Shown here: piece after piece, positions 52,558 through 62,242 of the stretch
How positions within the stretch are numbered: the stretch's first letter is position 1
Layout: each line of letters begins with the position of its first letter
DNA from: Streptomyces sp. NBC_01481
GTDB lineage: Bacteria > Actinomycetota > Actinomycetes > Streptomycetales > Streptomycetaceae
Assembly: GCF_026339995.1 (NCBI RefSeq)
Contig: NZ_JAPEPT010000002.1
Span: 545,001-609,000, forward strand
DNA length: 64,000 nucleotides
Reading direction: 5' to 3'
Notes under the pieces: generated by a model
The model's database searches: none
Seen by the model: the letters and a program-made list of their open reading frames with translations, nothing else
What the model was told of the DNA's origin: nothing
Position numbers and translations under genes: made by a program

Positions 52558-52963
52558 GTGCGGGCCTTTCGGTTCGAGAGCCTGAAGGTGCTGCTGCTTC
52601 TGGGTCGGGGCTCGGGGCGACGTCGGTCCCGGCGACATCAAATCGGATGTATGCGATCATTCGTTGCATTTCGGAAGGAGAATGCGCGAGGCGTCGCCCA
52701 AAGACACAGAACCGGAGGCACGGAAAACGCACGAGGATCACAATGTTCCGGCGCGGCGACGCCGCCGATCGGCGCGGTGTACTCCTGGAAGCCGCAGCTG
52801 CCGCCTGTCTCCCCACCAAGGGTGACGAGCGCATCCCGGGACCGCAACTTCCCGTAGTTATAGCGCATCGACAATTGAAGTGAAGAAGCGTTAAACGCAT
52901 GAATAATCGGACATTGTCTTCAAGCTGGGCGTATCCAACGAATTTCTTCATCGTTGGGAGGGC
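52558..52963. other. 406-bp divergent region of lower GC with possible control elements
   Basis: Parts of this region, especially 52640-52690 and 52855-52960, are clearly less GC-rich than the surroundings. A perfect inverted repeat CCAACGA (52935-52941) and TCGTTGG (52951-52957) ends within the GGGAGGG ribosome site of the next gene. A 46-codon frame from ATG 52743, preceded by GAGGAT, is possible but not convincing. Confidence 0.45.
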
Positions 52964-53155
52964 ATGGCGACGATGAGCCCGCAGAACACAGCGGTGGCAG
53001 AGTTTTACGAGGAGCGGGATCCGGGGTTCGCGCGCGCGTCCGGATACGCGGACTGCTCCGATCTGCTCGACGACCTCTTTGGCGCCCTGGAGCAGATCCA
53101 GGCAGATTTCACCCGGCGTTTCGGCGCCGCCCCGGCGCCGATGAGGCGGGCATGA
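52964..53155 (+). CDS. Small 63-residue protein coupled to the DUF2637 gene
   Basis: The protein is acidic and helical (EFYEERDPGFARASGYADCSDLLDDLF) with a basic end MRRA. No family is recognised. A strong GGGAGGG ribosome site precedes ATG, and its TGA overlaps the ATG of the next gene. Co-translation suggests a joint role with the membrane protein. Confidence 0.7.
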   Translation: MATMSPQNTAVAEFYEERDPGFARASGYADCSDLLDDLFGALEQIQADFTRRFGAAPAPMRRA

Positions 53156-53886
53156 GCGGATATTGGCCCCGTCCCGACGACGGGTTGGGCACGGCTCCGT
53201 ATCACTATCAGTTTCCGTCGGACGCCCTCGGCGCGGATGTGCTCGACCCCACCATCCCCGACGGCCTGGACGTCCATCCGGACACCCACTGGGACTTCGA
53301 GAGCGATCTCACCCAGCTTCTCAAGGCCGCGGCCCCCGACCCCGTCGCACCCACCGTCTCGTCCGTCCCGCCCCTCCCCCGCAGGCGCGGTGCCCGCAGG
53401 CGTCCGAGTTTGCTGGTGCGCTGCGTCCGCCGCATCCGGGCGCCGCGGGTGAAGGTGCTGAGCTTGATCATCGCGGCACTGACCGCGGCCATCGTCGGCA
53501 TGCTGAGCGTGCTCAGCGGGCTGATCGCCTACGATCCGCTGCGCCGCATGGCGTCCCCCGAAGCCCACGGGCTGGCCGGATGGTGGCCGCTGCTGGTCTA
53601 CGGGCCGTGGCTGGTGGCGTCGTTGTCGATCCTGCGGGCCGCGCTGCACGACCGCCGCGCCGCACACAGCTGGGCCGTGGTGGTGCTCTTCTCCGCCGTC
53701 GCGATGTGTCTGTGCGTCGCCCACGCGCCCAGGTCGCCGATCCCCATGGCCGTGGCCGCGCTTCCGCCCGTGACCGCCCTGCTCTCCTTCCAGCAGCTGG
53801 TCCACCAGATCCTGCTCACCAGCCCCTGCCGACGCGCCACCCGCCAGCGGCACGGGGGGCACGCCGCCGCCTGCTGCTCGGACTGA
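53152..53886 (+). CDS. DUF2637-like membrane protein
   Basis: The 244-residue protein has a polar N-terminal region (1-95) and four hydrophobic segments at about 98-122, 140-160, 170-188 and 195-220, the DUF2637 layout often found in Streptomyces mobile-element and chromosomal genes. It contains a basic stretch PRRRGARRRPSLL near 80. Function unknown. Its ATG overlaps the upstream gene stop (ATGA). Confidence 0.7.
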   Translation: MSGYWPRPDDGLGTAPYHYQFPSDALGADVLDPTIPDGLDVHPDTHWDFESDLTQLLKAAAPDPVAPTVSSVPPLPRRRGARRRPSLLVRCVRRIRAPRVKVLSLIIAALTAAIVGMLSVLSGLIAYDPLRRMASPEAHGLAGWWPLLVYGPWLVASLSILRAALHDRRAAHSWAVVVLFSAVAMCLCVAHAPRSPIPMAVAALPPVTALLSFQQLVHQILLTSPCRRATRQRHGGHAAACCSD

Positions 53887-53895
53887 AACCGGCGA

Positions 53896-53922
53896 GCCCC
53901 GGAACCTGGGCGGTTCCGGGGC
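53896..53922 (+). terminator. Hairpin after the DUF2637 gene
   Basis: GCCCCGGAACC and GGTTCCGGGGC pair perfectly around TGGGC, 10 bp after the stop, and are followed by CCTTCG. Confidence 0.7.
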
Positions 53923-53962
53923 CCTTCGCGCGTACGGCGTGTGCGCGGCCGAGGTATGTGAA

Positions 53963-54005
53963 CGCACAGGGGCCCCGGACCTTCCGGTCGGGGCCCCTGT
54001 GCGTA
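53963..54005 (-). terminator. Hairpin after aspS
   Basis: ACGCACAGGGGCCCC (53963-53977) and its perfect complement (53991-54005) lie 4 bp beyond the aspS stop on the minus strand. Confidence 0.75.
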
Positions 54006-54009
54006 CCTG

Positions 54010-55782
54010 CTACTTGTCCTTGTCGGCGACCGGCTTGCGCAGCGCGATGTTCAGCTCGCGCAGCCGCGCCTCCTCCAGCTCGGTCGGCGCGCCCATCATC
54101 AGGTCCTGCGCGTTGCCGTTGAGCGGGAAGGCGATCGTCTCGCGGATGTTCGGCTCGTCGGCCAGCAGCATCACGATGCGGTCGACGCCCGGGGCGATGC
54201 CGCCGTGCGGCGGGGCGCCGAACTGGAAGGCGCGGAGCATGCCGGAGAACTCGTGCTCGACCGTCTCCTTCGAGTAGCCCGCGATCTCGAAGGCCTTGAA
54301 CATGATCTCGGGCTCGTGGTTCCGGATCGCGCCGGAGGACAGCTCGACACCGTTGCAGACGATGTCGTACTGCCAGCCCAGGATGTCCAGCGGGTCCTGG
54401 GTCTGCAGGGCCTCGAGGCCGCCCTGCGGCATCGAGAAGGGGTTGTGCGAGAAGTCGATCCTGCCGGTCTCCTCGTCCTTCTCGTACATCGGGAAGTCGA
54501 CGATCCAGCAGAACCGGAAGACGCCCTCCTCGAAGTGACCGGCGCGCTTGGCGGCCTCGACCCGGACCGCGCCCATGATCTTGGAGACCTCGTCGAAGTC
54601 GCCGGCGCCGAAGAAGATCGCGTGGCCGGGGGCGAGCGAGAGACGCTCGGTGAGGACCTTGACGTTCTCCTCGGTGAGGAACTTGGCGATCGGGCCGGTC
54701 AGCGAACCGTCCTCGCCGACGCGCACCCAGGCAAGGCCCTTCGCGCCGTGCTCGACGGCGAAGTCGCCGAGGCCGTCGAAGAACTTCCGCGGCTGCGAGG
54801 CGGTGTCCGGCACCGGCAGCGCGCGCACGTGCTTGCCCGCGAAGGCCTTGAACTCCGAGCCCTCGAAGACGTCCGTGATGTCGACGAGCTCCAGCTGGGC
54901 GCGCAGGTCCGGCTTGTCGTTGCCGTACTTGAGCATCGACTCTCGGAAGGGGATGCGCGGGAACGGCGAGGTGACGTGCCGGCCGTTGCCGAACTCCTCG
55001 AAGAGCTCGGTCATCAGCTTCTCGATCGGCTGGAAGACGTCCTCCTGCTCGACGAAGCTCATCTCGACGTCGAGCTGGTAGAACTCGCCCGGCGAGCGGT
55101 CGGCGCGGGCGTCCTCGTCGCGGAAGCAGGGCGCGATCTGGAAGTAGCGGTCGAAGCCCGAGATCATCAGCAGCTGCTTGAACTGCTGCGGGGCCTGCGG
55201 CAGCGCGTAGAACTTGCCGGGGTTCAGCCGGGAGGGCACCACGAAGTCGCGCGCGCCCTCGGGGGACGTCGCGGTCAGGATCGGGGTGGCCATCTCGTTG
55301 AAGCCGAGCGCCGTCATCTTGTGCCGGATCGCGGAGATCACGGCCGTACGCAGCATGATGTTGCGGTGCATGCGCTCGCGGCGCAGGTCGAGGAAGCGGT
55401 ACTCCAGGCGGCGCTCCTCACCCACTCCGTCGTCGGTGTTGATCTGGAACGGCAGTTGCTGCGAGGCGCCCAGCAGCTCGACCGCGGAAACCTCGACCTC
55501 GATCTCGCCGGTGGGCAGCTCGGGGTTGATGTTCTCGGCGCCGCGCGAGACGACCTGTCCGTCGACGCGGACGACCGACTCCTTGTTGACCTTGTCGAGC
55601 GCCTCGTAGGCGGCGGTGCCGGGGCGGGCGACGAGCTGCGTGATGCCGTAGTGGTCGCGCAGATCGATGAAGAGGATGCCGCCCAGGTCTCGGCGATTGT
55701 GCAGCCAGCCGCTCAGCCGGACGTCGGTGGAGACGTCAGAGGCGCGGAGCTCGCCGCAGGTGTGGGACCTGTACCGATGCAT
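54010..55782 (-). CDS. aspS: Aspartyl-tRNA synthetase
   Basis: The 590-residue class II synthetase starts [27 protein letters not shown] and has an N-terminal OB-fold anticodon-binding domain. It then shows motif 2 ([19 protein letters not shown]), the bacterial insertion (GAD-like, about 300-400) and motif 3 [21 protein letters not shown]. It charges tRNA-Asp; whether it is discriminating was not resolved. A hairpin follows the stop. Confidence 0.95.
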   Translation of the reverse strand: MHRYRSHTCGELRASDVSTDVRLSGWLHNRRDLGGILFIDLRDHYGITQLVARPGTAAYEALDKVNKESVVRVDGQVVSRGAENINPELPTGEIEVEVSAVELLGASQQLPFQINTDDGVGEERRLEYRFLDLRRERMHRNIMLRTAVISAIRHKMTALGFNEMATPILTATSPEGARDFVVPSRLNPGKFYALPQAPQQFKQLLMISGFDRYFQIAPCFRDEDARADRSPGEFYQLDVEMSFVEQEDVFQPIEKLMTELFEEFGNGRHVTSPFPRIPFRESMLKYGNDKPDLRAQLELVDITDVFEGSEFKAFAGKHVRALPVPDTASQPRKFFDGLGDFAVEHGAKGLAWVRVGEDGSLTGPIAKFLTEENVKVLTERLSLAPGHAIFFGAGDFDEVSKIMGAVRVEAAKRAGHFEEGVFRFCWIVDFPMYEKDEETGRIDFSHNPFSMPQGGLEALQTQDPLDILGWQYDIVCNGVELSSGAIRNHEPEIMFKAFEIAGYSKETVEHEFSGMLRAFQFGAPPHGGIAPGVDRIVMLLADEPNIRETIAFPLNGNAQDLMMGAPTELEEARLRELNIALRKPVADKDK

Positions 55783-55900
55783 CGTCGTTCATCCAGTCTT
55801 AGCAATTTGAGAGGGGGTGGGCCCGTCAAGGTTACCGCCCGGCCCCCGTCCGGCTCATTGACATACGCATGCCACCGGTCGGCACGCTGTGGCAGGCGCT

Positions 55901-57031
55901 CTACGCATCGTCCGCGCCGGAGCCCGAACCCGGGTCCGAGCCGGGACCCTCGCCCGAGTCCGAACCACCGCCGGAGCCCGAACTGTCGCCGGAGCCCGCG
56001 TCGGCGGAGTAGCGGCTGCGCAGCTCGCCGATCACGCCGAACGCGGCAGCGGTCAGCGGTACGGAGACCAGCATCCCGAGAATCCCGGCGACGGACGCCC
56101 CCGCGGTGATCGCCACCATCACGACGGCCGGGTGCATCTGGACCGTACGGCTCTGGATCACGGGCTGTAGCACATGCCCCTCCAGCACCTGCACGGCGAT
56201 CACCACCCCCAGCGCCCACAAGGCGATCACGAACCCGCGGTCGGCGAGCGCGACAAGGACGGCCACCGTGCCGGAGAGGAAGGCGCCGAGGTAGGGGATG
56301 TACGCCGTGACGAAGACGAGCGCGCCCAGACCGACCGCTCCGGGGACGCGCAGGATCAGCAGCCCGACGGTGATGCAGACCGCGTCGATGAGCGCGATCA
56401 ACGTCGTCCCGCGCATAAAGCCCTCGACGGCCCCGAAGGCCCGCCGCCCCATGGCCTCGGCGGCATCGCCCGTCGAGCCCGGGGCGAGGGACCGCAGCAG
56501 ACCGGCCGCCTTGTGGGAGTCCCGCAGAAAGAAAAACATGAGCAGCAGCGCGAGTACGGAGGCGGCGATCACCTCCCCCACCACGCTCAGCCCGCTGATC
56601 ACCCCGGACGCGGCCGTCCCCCCGAACCTGCCGAGCAGTTCCTTCGAGTTCTTGGCGAGATCGTCGAGCGAGGTCCCGGCGGCCCCGAAGCGCTCGGCGA
56701 GATCCCGGCCGGCCCGCCGCAGGGAGTCGACGATCTGGTCGCCGCTGTCGATCAGCGCGCTGACGACGATGTACGTGGCCCCACCGATCACGACGACGAC
56801 CGCCACACAGGTCAGTGCCGCGGCGACGGACCGGTTCACCTTCATCCTCACCAGCCGCCGGTGCAGCGGCCCGAGGAGGGCGGTCCCGAGCAGTGCGAGC
56901 AGCACGGGCGTGACGGCGGTCTTGAGTTCCACGACCAGCCATACGCCGACGGCGGCGACCCCGGCCACAAGGAGCGCGACCACGCACCAGGCGGCAAGCC
57001 GCCGCACGGGCTCGGGAAGAAGGGTCTGCAC
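55901..57031 (-). CDS. AI-2E family (TqsA/PerM-like) membrane protein
   Basis: From GTG 57031 the protein has 376 residues and about seven or eight membrane helices. It carries the AI-2E pattern PVLLALLGTALLGPLHRRL, GLGALVFVTAYIPYLGAFLSG and VLEGHVLQPVIQSRTVQMHPAVVMVAITAG. Some relatives export autoinducer-2 or act as Na+/H+ antiporters; the substrate here is unknown. The tail is Gly/Ser/Asp-rich (SGSGGGSDSGEGPGSDP). The start is uncertain: no GTG or ATG has an ideal ribosome site. Confidence 0.85.
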   Translation of the reverse strand: MQTLLPEPVRRLAAWCVVALLVAGVAAVGVWLVVELKTAVTPVLLALLGTALLGPLHRRLVRMKVNRSVAAALTCVAVVVVIGGATYIVVSALIDSGDQIVDSLRRAGRDLAERFGAAGTSLDDLAKNSKELLGRFGGTAASGVISGLSVVGEVIAASVLALLLMFFFLRDSHKAAGLLRSLAPGSTGDAAEAMGRRAFGAVEGFMRGTTLIALIDAVCITVGLLILRVPGAVGLGALVFVTAYIPYLGAFLSGTVAVLVALADRGFVIALWALGVVIAVQVLEGHVLQPVIQSRTVQMHPAVVMVAITAGASVAGILGMLVSVPLTAAAFGVIGELRSRYSADAGSGDSSGSGGGSDSGEGPGSDPGSGSGADDA

Positions 57032-57106
57032 GCTCCCACGTGACCACAGCGCACACACCCCGTCCCGCCCACCGGGGCCAGGAGGGTGACACCCCATCAG
57101 ATCCGG

Positions 57107-57178
57107 CGACCGGCCGGTCCACGCCCAGGTCGACCGGCCGGTCCACGCCCAGGTCGACCGGCCGGTCCGCGCCCAGGT
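57107..57178. repeat. Three tandem copies of a 24-bp unit
   Basis: The unit starts CGACCGGCCGGTCCACGCCC and ends AGGT, at 57107, 57131 and 57155; the third has one change. Each unit contains the palindrome ACCGGCCGGT. It lies between the AI-2E start and the pirin stop. Confidence 0.85.
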
Positions 57179-57229
57179 GCCGAAGGTCGCCGCGGACCCT
57201 CACTCCTGGCTCACGCCCCCTGGACCCCC

Positions 57230-58219
57230 TCAGCCCTGGGTCTCTCCCACGCCCGGCTCGCCCAGTCCGTGCACGGCCGGGATCGAGCCGAGGCGTCCGG
57301 CCTGGAAGTCCTCGACCGCCTGCCTCAGCTCCGCCTGGCTGTTCATCACGAACGGCCCGTAGTGCGCCATCGGCTCCCGGATCGGACGCCCGCCGAGCAG
57401 CACGATCTCCAGGTCACCGGTGTGCGAGCCGTTCTGGGTGTCGTCCGCCCACACCGTGAGCGAGTCGCCGTCGCCGAACACCGCGGTCTGCCCCATCCGC
57501 ACCGGCCGCCGCTCGGTGCCGACCGCGCCGCGCCCGGCCAGGACGTATGCGAGGCCATTGAAGTCCTTGCGCCACGGCAGGTCGATCTGAGCGCCGGGCC
57601 GCAGCGTCGCGTGGATCATCGTGATCGGCGTGTGCGTGATGCCCGGGCCCTCGTGACCGTTCAGCTCACCGGCGATGACCCGTAGCAGCGCGCCGCCGTC
57701 GGGCGAGGTGAGCAGTTGCACCTGGCCGCCGCGGATGTCCTGGTAGCGGGGGGCCATCATCTTGTCGCTCGCCGGGAGGTTCACCCACAGCTGGAGCCCG
57801 TGGAAGAGTCCGCCCGACATGACCAGCGACTCCGGCGGCGCCTCGATGTGCAGCAGGCCGGAGCCCGCCGTCATCCACTGGGTGTCGCCGTTGCGGATCG
57901 TTCCGCCGCCGCCGTTGCTGTCCTGGTGCACGAACGTTCCGTCAATCAGGTACGTGACGGTCTCGAAGCCGCGGTGCGGGTGCCAGGGCGTGCCCTTGGG
58001 CTCGCCGGGCGCATAGTCCACCTCACCCATCTGGTCCATCATGATGAACGGGTCGAGGTACTGGTAGTTGATCCCCGCGAACGCACGCCGCACCGGGAAG
58101 CCCTCGCCCTCGAACCCGCTGGGCGCCGTGGTCACGGCGAGCACGGGGCGCGACAGGGCATCGGCGGGCGCGGCTACGCGGGGCAGGGTGAGCGGATTCT
58201 CGACAGTCACTGCAGGCAT
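57230..58219 (-). CDS. Pirin-family protein
   Basis: The 329-residue bicupin has the N-terminal pirin domain with the metal-site histidines in WHPHRGFETVTYLIDG near 80-95 and HIEAPPE near 125, and a C-terminal pirin domain (IDLPWRKDFNGLAYVLAGRG). Bacterial pirins include quercetin 2,3-dioxygenases and redox-linked factors. The start at ATG 58219 follows AAGGAGG. A sequence resembling the operator of DoxX and the LLM operon lies upstream (58240-58264). Confidence 0.9.
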   Translation of the reverse strand: MPAVTVENPLTLPRVAAPADALSRPVLAVTTAPSGFEGEGFPVRRAFAGINYQYLDPFIMMDQMGEVDYAPGEPKGTPWHPHRGFETVTYLIDGTFVHQDSNGGGGTIRNGDTQWMTAGSGLLHIEAPPESLVMSGGLFHGLQLWVNLPASDKMMAPRYQDIRGGQVQLLTSPDGGALLRVIAGELNGHEGPGITHTPITMIHATLRPGAQIDLPWRKDFNGLAYVLAGRGAVGTERRPVRMGQTAVFGDGDSLTVWADDTQNGSHTGDLEIVLLGGRPIREPMAHYGPFVMNSQAELRQAVEDFQAGRLGSIPAVHGLGEPGVGETQG

Positions 58220-58239
58220 GACGTGGCCTCCTTGTGCGT

Positions 58240-58264
58240 CCAGTTTAGTTGAAGACTGAACTTC
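58240..58264 (-). promoter_or_regulatory. Operator-like sequence before the pirin gene
   Basis: On the minus strand, AGTTCAGTCTTCAACTAAAC followed by TGG aligns with AGTTTAAGATTCAACCAACTGG at the LLM operon, with conserved AGTT, TTCAAC and ACTGG. The match is weaker than that between LLM and DoxX. It lies 21 bp before the start codon. Confidence 0.4.
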
Positions 58265-58283
58265 TTGCACCTGGAACGCGAGA

Positions 58284-58309
58284 CGCCCGGGAGGAATTCC
58301 CCCCGGGCG
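58284..58309 (-). terminator. Short hairpin after the SseB gene
   Basis: CGCCCGGG and CCCGGGCG pair around AGGAATTCCC, about 20 bp beyond the SseB-family gene stop. Confidence 0.55.
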
Positions 58310-58330
58310 CCCTACAGGCAGGCCTGCCGC

Positions 58331-58780
58331 TCAGCCATACATCCGCCGCATCGCGAAGTCGACCATCTGCTCCACGGCCTTCGCGTCGAAGACCATGCGG
58401 TGGTCGCCCTCCATGTCCAGGACGAAGCCGTACCCGGTCGGCAGCAGGTCGATCACCTCGGCACCCGTGATCACGAAGTACTTGGACTCCTTGCCCGCGT
58501 ACCGGCGCAGCTCCTTGAGCGAGGTGAACATCGGGATGACCGGCTGCTGGGTGTTGTGCAGCGCCAGGAACCCGGGATTGTCACCGCGCGGGCAGTACAC
58601 CTTCGAGGTCGCGAAGATCTGCTGGAAGTCCTCCGCGGACAGCGACGCCGTGGTGAAGGCCCGCACCGCGTCGGCGAGCGAAGGGGGCGACGGCTCGGGG
58701 TAGAGCGGCTGCTCCCCGTAGGAGGGCTGCTGCGGTACGTACTGCTGCTGAGCGCCCGGGGTCTGGTCGTAGCCGTACAT
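58331..58780 (-). CDS. SseB-family protein
   Basis: The 149-residue protein has a Gln/Pro-rich N-terminus (TPGAQQQYVPQQPSYGEQPL) and an SseB N-terminal-type domain (about 50-149; KVYCPRGDNPGFLALHNTQQ, MFTSLKELRRYAG, LPTGYGFVLDMEGDHRMVFD). Its role in actinobacteria is unknown. The ATG is close to the divergent acyl-CoA dehydrogenase promoter region. Confidence 0.8.
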   Translation of the reverse strand: MYGYDQTPGAQQQYVPQQPSYGEQPLYPEPSPPSLADAVRAFTTASLSAEDFQQIFATSKVYCPRGDNPGFLALHNTQQPVIPMFTSLKELRRYAGKESKYFVITGAEVIDLLPTGYGFVLDMEGDHRMVFDAKAVEQMVDFAMRRMYG

Positions 58781-58849
58781 GCACGCAAGAGTACTGAGTC
58801 ACAGTTGCCCCGTTAGGGTTGCGTCTTATTACCGGCGGGTAGCATCATG

Positions 58850-58862
58850 TTAGTTACTAACT
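58850..58862. promoter_or_regulatory. GTTAG-TTA-CTAAC palindrome before the acyl-CoA dehydrogenase gene
   Basis: A perfect 5-3-5 inverted repeat lies 48 bp before the start codon, in a less GC-rich stretch. This size and placement fit a TetR-type operator, but no regulator gene is adjacent. Confidence 0.4.
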
Positions 58863-58910
58863 GGTACGTGGATGAGAATCCCGCCTCCCGATCCTTACGG
58901 AGCCGTCGCC

Positions 58911-60737
58911 ATGGGGCACTACAAGTCGAATCTCCGCGACATCGAGTTCAACCTCTTCGAGGTCCTCGGGCGCGACAAGCTGTACGGCACCGGCCCGTTC
59001 GCGGAGATGGACGTCGACACTGCCAAGACCATCCTCGAAGAGATCGCGCGTCTCGCCGAGAACGAGCTCGCCGAATCCTTCGCGGACGCCGACCGCAACC
59101 CCCCTGTTTTCGACCCCAAGACCAGCACCGCGCCCGTCCCGGCGTCCTTCAAGAAGAGCTACCAGGCCTTCATGGACTCCGAGTACTGGCGCCTGGGCCT
59201 GCCCGAGGAGATCGGCGGCACCACCTCGCCCCGCTCCCTGATCTGGTCGTACGCGGAGCTGCTCCTCGGCTCGAACCCGGCCATCTGGATGTACTCCTCG
59301 GGCCCCGCCTTTGCGGGCATCCTCTTCGAGGAGGGCAACGAGGCGCAGAAGAAGGTCGCCCAGATAGCCGTCGAGAAGCGCTGGGGCTCCACCATGGTGC
59401 TCACCGAGCCGGACGCCGGCTCGGACGTCGGCGCCGGCCGCACCAAGGCCGTCGAGCAGGAGGACGGCTCCTGGCACATCGAGGGCGTGAAGCGCTTCAT
59501 CACCTCCGGTGAGCACGACATGGAGGAGAACATCCTTCACTACGTGCTGGCCCGCCCCGAGGGCCACGGCCCGGGCACCAAGGGCCTGTCGCTCTTCCTC
59601 GTGCCGAAGTTCCACTTCGACTGGGAGACCGGCGAGCTGGGCGAGCGCAACGGCGTGTACGCCACGAACGTCGAGCACAAGATGGGCCTCAAGGCCTCCA
59701 ACACCTGCGAGATGACGTTCGGCGACCAGCACCCCGCCAAGGGCTGGCTGATCGGCGACAAGCACGACGGCATCCGCCAGATGTTCATGATCATCGAGTT
59801 CGCCCGGATGATGGTCGGCACGAAGGCCATCGCGACCCTGTCCACCGGTTACCTGAACGCGCTGGAGTACGCCAAGGAGCGCGTCCAGGGCCAGGACCTG
59901 GTGAACTTCGCGGACAAGACTGCGCCCAAGGTCACCATCACGCACCACCCGGACGTGCGCCGCGCGCTGATGACGCAGAAGGCGTACGCCGAGGGCATGC
60001 GCGCCCTGGTCCTCTACACCGCATCCGTCCAGGACGAGATCGCCCTCAAGGAAGCCGCGGGCGAGGACGCCAAGGCGCTCGTCGCGCTGAACGACCTGCT
60101 GCTGCCGATCGTGAAGGGCTACGGCTCGGAGAAGTCGTACGAGCAGCTGGCCCAGTCGCTGCAGACCTTCGGCGGCTCCGGCTATCTGCAGGAGTACCCG
60201 ATCGAGCAGTACATCCGGGACGCCAAGATCGACACTCTCTACGAGGGCACCACGGCCATCCAGGGCCAGGACTACTTCTTCCGGAAGATCGTCCGCGACC
60301 AGGGCCAGGCGCTGAACACCCTCTCCGAGGAGATCAAGAAGTTCCTGGCGGTCGGCACCGGGGGCGATGAGCTGGCCCCGGCCCGCGACGCGCTCGCCAA
60401 GGCCGCGGTGGACCTGGAGGCGATCGTCGGCACGATGACGAACGACCTCATCGCCACCGGCGAGGACGTCAAGAACATCTACAAGGTGGGCCTGAACACC
60501 ACCCGCCTGCTGATGGCCTCGGGCGACGTGGTCGTCGGCTACCTGCTGCTGCGCGGCGCGGCGGTCGCGGCGGAGAAGCTCCAGACGGCCTCCGCGAAGG
60601 ACGTGCCCTTCTACCAGGGCAAGATCGCGGCCGCGAAGTTCTTCGCCGCGAACGTCCTGCCGGGCGTCTCGGCCGAGCGCGCGCTCGCGGAGACGGTCGA
60701 CAACTCGCTGATGGACCTCGACGAGGCGGCGTTCTAG
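58911..60737 (+). CDS. Acyl-CoA dehydrogenase (large, C-terminally extended)
   Basis: The 608-residue protein is of the long acyl-CoA dehydrogenase type with an extra C-terminal helical domain. It shows [16 protein letters not shown] near 175-190, [41 protein letters not shown] near 415-445 and the catalytic Glu in [12 protein letters not shown]. It oxidises acyl-CoA to the 2-enoyl-CoA with FAD in fatty acid degradation. GGAG precedes ATG 58911. A palindrome upstream may bind a regulator. Confidence 0.9.
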   Translation: MGHYKSNLRDIEFNLFEVLGRDKLYGTGPFAEMDVDTAKTILEEIARLAENELAESFADADRNPPVFDPKTSTAPVPASFKKSYQAFMDSEYWRLGLPEEIGGTTSPRSLIWSYAELLLGSNPAIWMYSSGPAFAGILFEEGNEAQKKVAQIAVEKRWGSTMVLTEPDAGSDVGAGRTKAVEQEDGSWHIEGVKRFITSGEHDMEENILHYVLARPEGHGPGTKGLSLFLVPKFHFDWETGELGERNGVYATNVEHKMGLKASNTCEMTFGDQHPAKGWLIGDKHDGIRQMFMIIEFARMMVGTKAIATLSTGYLNALEYAKERVQGQDLVNFADKTAPKVTITHHPDVRRALMTQKAYAEGMRALVLYTASVQDEIALKEAAGEDAKALVALNDLLLPIVKGYGSEKSYEQLAQSLQTFGGSGYLQEYPIEQYIRDAKIDTLYEGTTAIQGQDYFFRKIVRDQGQALNTLSEEIKKFLAVGTGGDELAPARDALAKAAVDLEAIVGTMTNDLIATGEDVKNIYKVGLNTTRLLMASGDVVVGYLLLRGAAVAAEKLQTASAKDVPFYQGKIAAAKFFAANVLPGVSAERALAETVDNSLMDLDEAAF

Positions 60738-60755
60738 TCACGCCGATGCGTCCTT

Positions 60756-60793
60756 GAGGTGGCCCGCCCCCAGTTCCGGGGGCGGGCCACCTC
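60756..60793 (+). terminator. 16-bp perfect hairpin after the acyl-CoA dehydrogenase gene
   Basis: GAGGTGGCCCGCCCCC and its complement pair around AGTTCC, 18 bp after the stop. Confidence 0.75.
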
Positions 60794-60881
60794 CATGACC
60801 GGGCCCCGGGATCGACGCGCCGCCGGCCTGGGTGCCCCGATCGGCAGACGGGCCAGGGCTTTCCCTCGTTAAGGTGACCCC

Positions 60882-62174
60882 ATGAGCGCGAGAACCGCCC
60901 GCTTCGACCGCGGCCACACCGACGACCTGATGTCCTTCCTGGCGGCGAGCCCGTCGCCGTACCACGCTGTCGCCAACGCGGCCGCGCGGTTGGAGAAGGC
61001 CGGATTCCGGCAGGTGCTGGAGACGGACGCCTGGGACGGTACGCACGGCGGCAAGTACGTGCTGCGCGGCGGCGCGATCATCGCCTGGTACGTGCCCGAG
61101 GGCGCCGAGCCGCACACCCCGTTCCGGATCGTCGGCGCCCACACCGACTCGCCCAATCTGCGGGTCAAGCCGCTGCCGGACACCGGCGCGTACGGCTGGC
61201 GGCAGATCGCCGTCGAGGTGTACGGCGGGACGCTGCTCAACACCTGGCTGGACCGGGACCTCGGTCTCGCCGGCCGGCTCACCCTTCGCGACGGCAGCCA
61301 CCGCCTGGTCAACATCGACCGTGCGCTGCTGCGCGTACCGCAGCTCGCCATCCATCTGGACCGCTCGGCCAACGACGGCCTGAAGCTGGACCGGCAGAAG
61401 CACCTCCAGCCGATCTGGGGTCTCGGCGAGGTCGAGGAAGGCGATCTGATCCGGTTCCTGGAGCAGGAGTCGGGCCTCGCCGAGGGCGACGTCACCGGCT
61501 GGGACCTGATGGTGCACTCCATCGAGCCGCCGTCCTATCTGGGCCGCGACCGGGAACTGGTCGCCGGGCCCCGGATGGACAACCTGCTCTCTGTGCACGC
61601 GGGCACGGCCGCGCTCGCCGCCGTCGCCGAGTCCGGGGAGCTGCCCTGCATCCCCGTCCTCGCCGCCTTCGACCACGAGGAGAACGGCTCGCAGGCCGAC
61701 ACCGGCGCCGACGGTCCGCTCCTCGGCAATGTGCTGGAGCGTTCGGTCTTCGCGCGCGGCGGTGCGTACGAGGACAGGGCGCGCGCCTTCGCGGGCACGG
61801 TGTGCCTCTCGTCCGACACGGGCCACGCCGTCCACCCCAACTACGCCGAACGGCACGACCCGACGCACCACCCGCGGGCCAACGGCGGCCCGATCCTCAA
61901 GGTGAACGTCAACCAGCGGTACGCCACCGACGGCAGCGGCCGCGCGGTGTTCGCCGAGGCCTGCGAGCGGGCCGGGGTGCCGTGGCAGACGTTCGTGTCG
62001 AACAACGCGATGCCGTGCGGCACGACCATCGGCCCGATCACCGCGGCCCGGCACGGCATCCAGACCGTCGACATCGGCGTGGCGATCCTGTCGATGCACA
62101 GCGCGCGTGAACTGTGCGGCGCACAGGACCCCTATCTGCTGGCGAACGCCCTCACCGCGTTCCTGGAGGCCTGA
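60882..62174 (+). CDS. M18-family aminopeptidase
   Basis: The 430-residue metallopeptidase shows the M18 zinc pattern: GAHTDSPNLRVKP near 86-98 (His and Asp), FDHEENGSQADTGADGP near 265 (catalytic Glu pair), SSDTGHAVHPNY near 310 and a late His in SMHSARELCG. Relatives form large self-compartmentalised dodecamers that remove N-terminal acidic or broad residues. Cytoplasmic. The reading frame begins with ATG 60882 close to AAGGTGACC. Confidence 0.9.
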   Translation: MSARTARFDRGHTDDLMSFLAASPSPYHAVANAAARLEKAGFRQVLETDAWDGTHGGKYVLRGGAIIAWYVPEGAEPHTPFRIVGAHTDSPNLRVKPLPDTGAYGWRQIAVEVYGGTLLNTWLDRDLGLAGRLTLRDGSHRLVNIDRALLRVPQLAIHLDRSANDGLKLDRQKHLQPIWGLGEVEEGDLIRFLEQESGLAEGDVTGWDLMVHSIEPPSYLGRDRELVAGPRMDNLLSVHAGTAALAAVAESGELPCIPVLAAFDHEENGSQADTGADGPLLGNVLERSVFARGGAYEDRARAFAGTVCLSSDTGHAVHPNYAERHDPTHHPRANGGPILKVNVNQRYATDGSGRAVFAEACERAGVPWQTFVSNNAMPCGTTIGPITAARHGIQTVDIGVAILSMHSARELCGAQDPYLLANALTAFLEA

Positions 62175-62242
62175 AGTCCCCTGGCCCAGGGGCCGGTTGG
62201 GGGTTTGCGAAACAACTGCGAAAGCAGCCGTACGCAACGGTG

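Noticed and set aside
52647..52883. Possible small gene in the AT-richer spacer (plus or minus strand)
   Set aside because: Neither frame has convincing composition or a well-spaced ribosome site, except a weak GAGGAT before ATG 52743. It was left as a possibility only.
57107..57178. 24-bp repeats as a CRISPR or iteron array
   Set aside because: Only three units, with no spacers and no replication or cas genes nearby.
60738..62237. Minus-strand open frame opposite the aminopeptidase gene
   Set aside because: It is a shadow of the M18 gene and includes a terminator hairpin within the supposed coding region.
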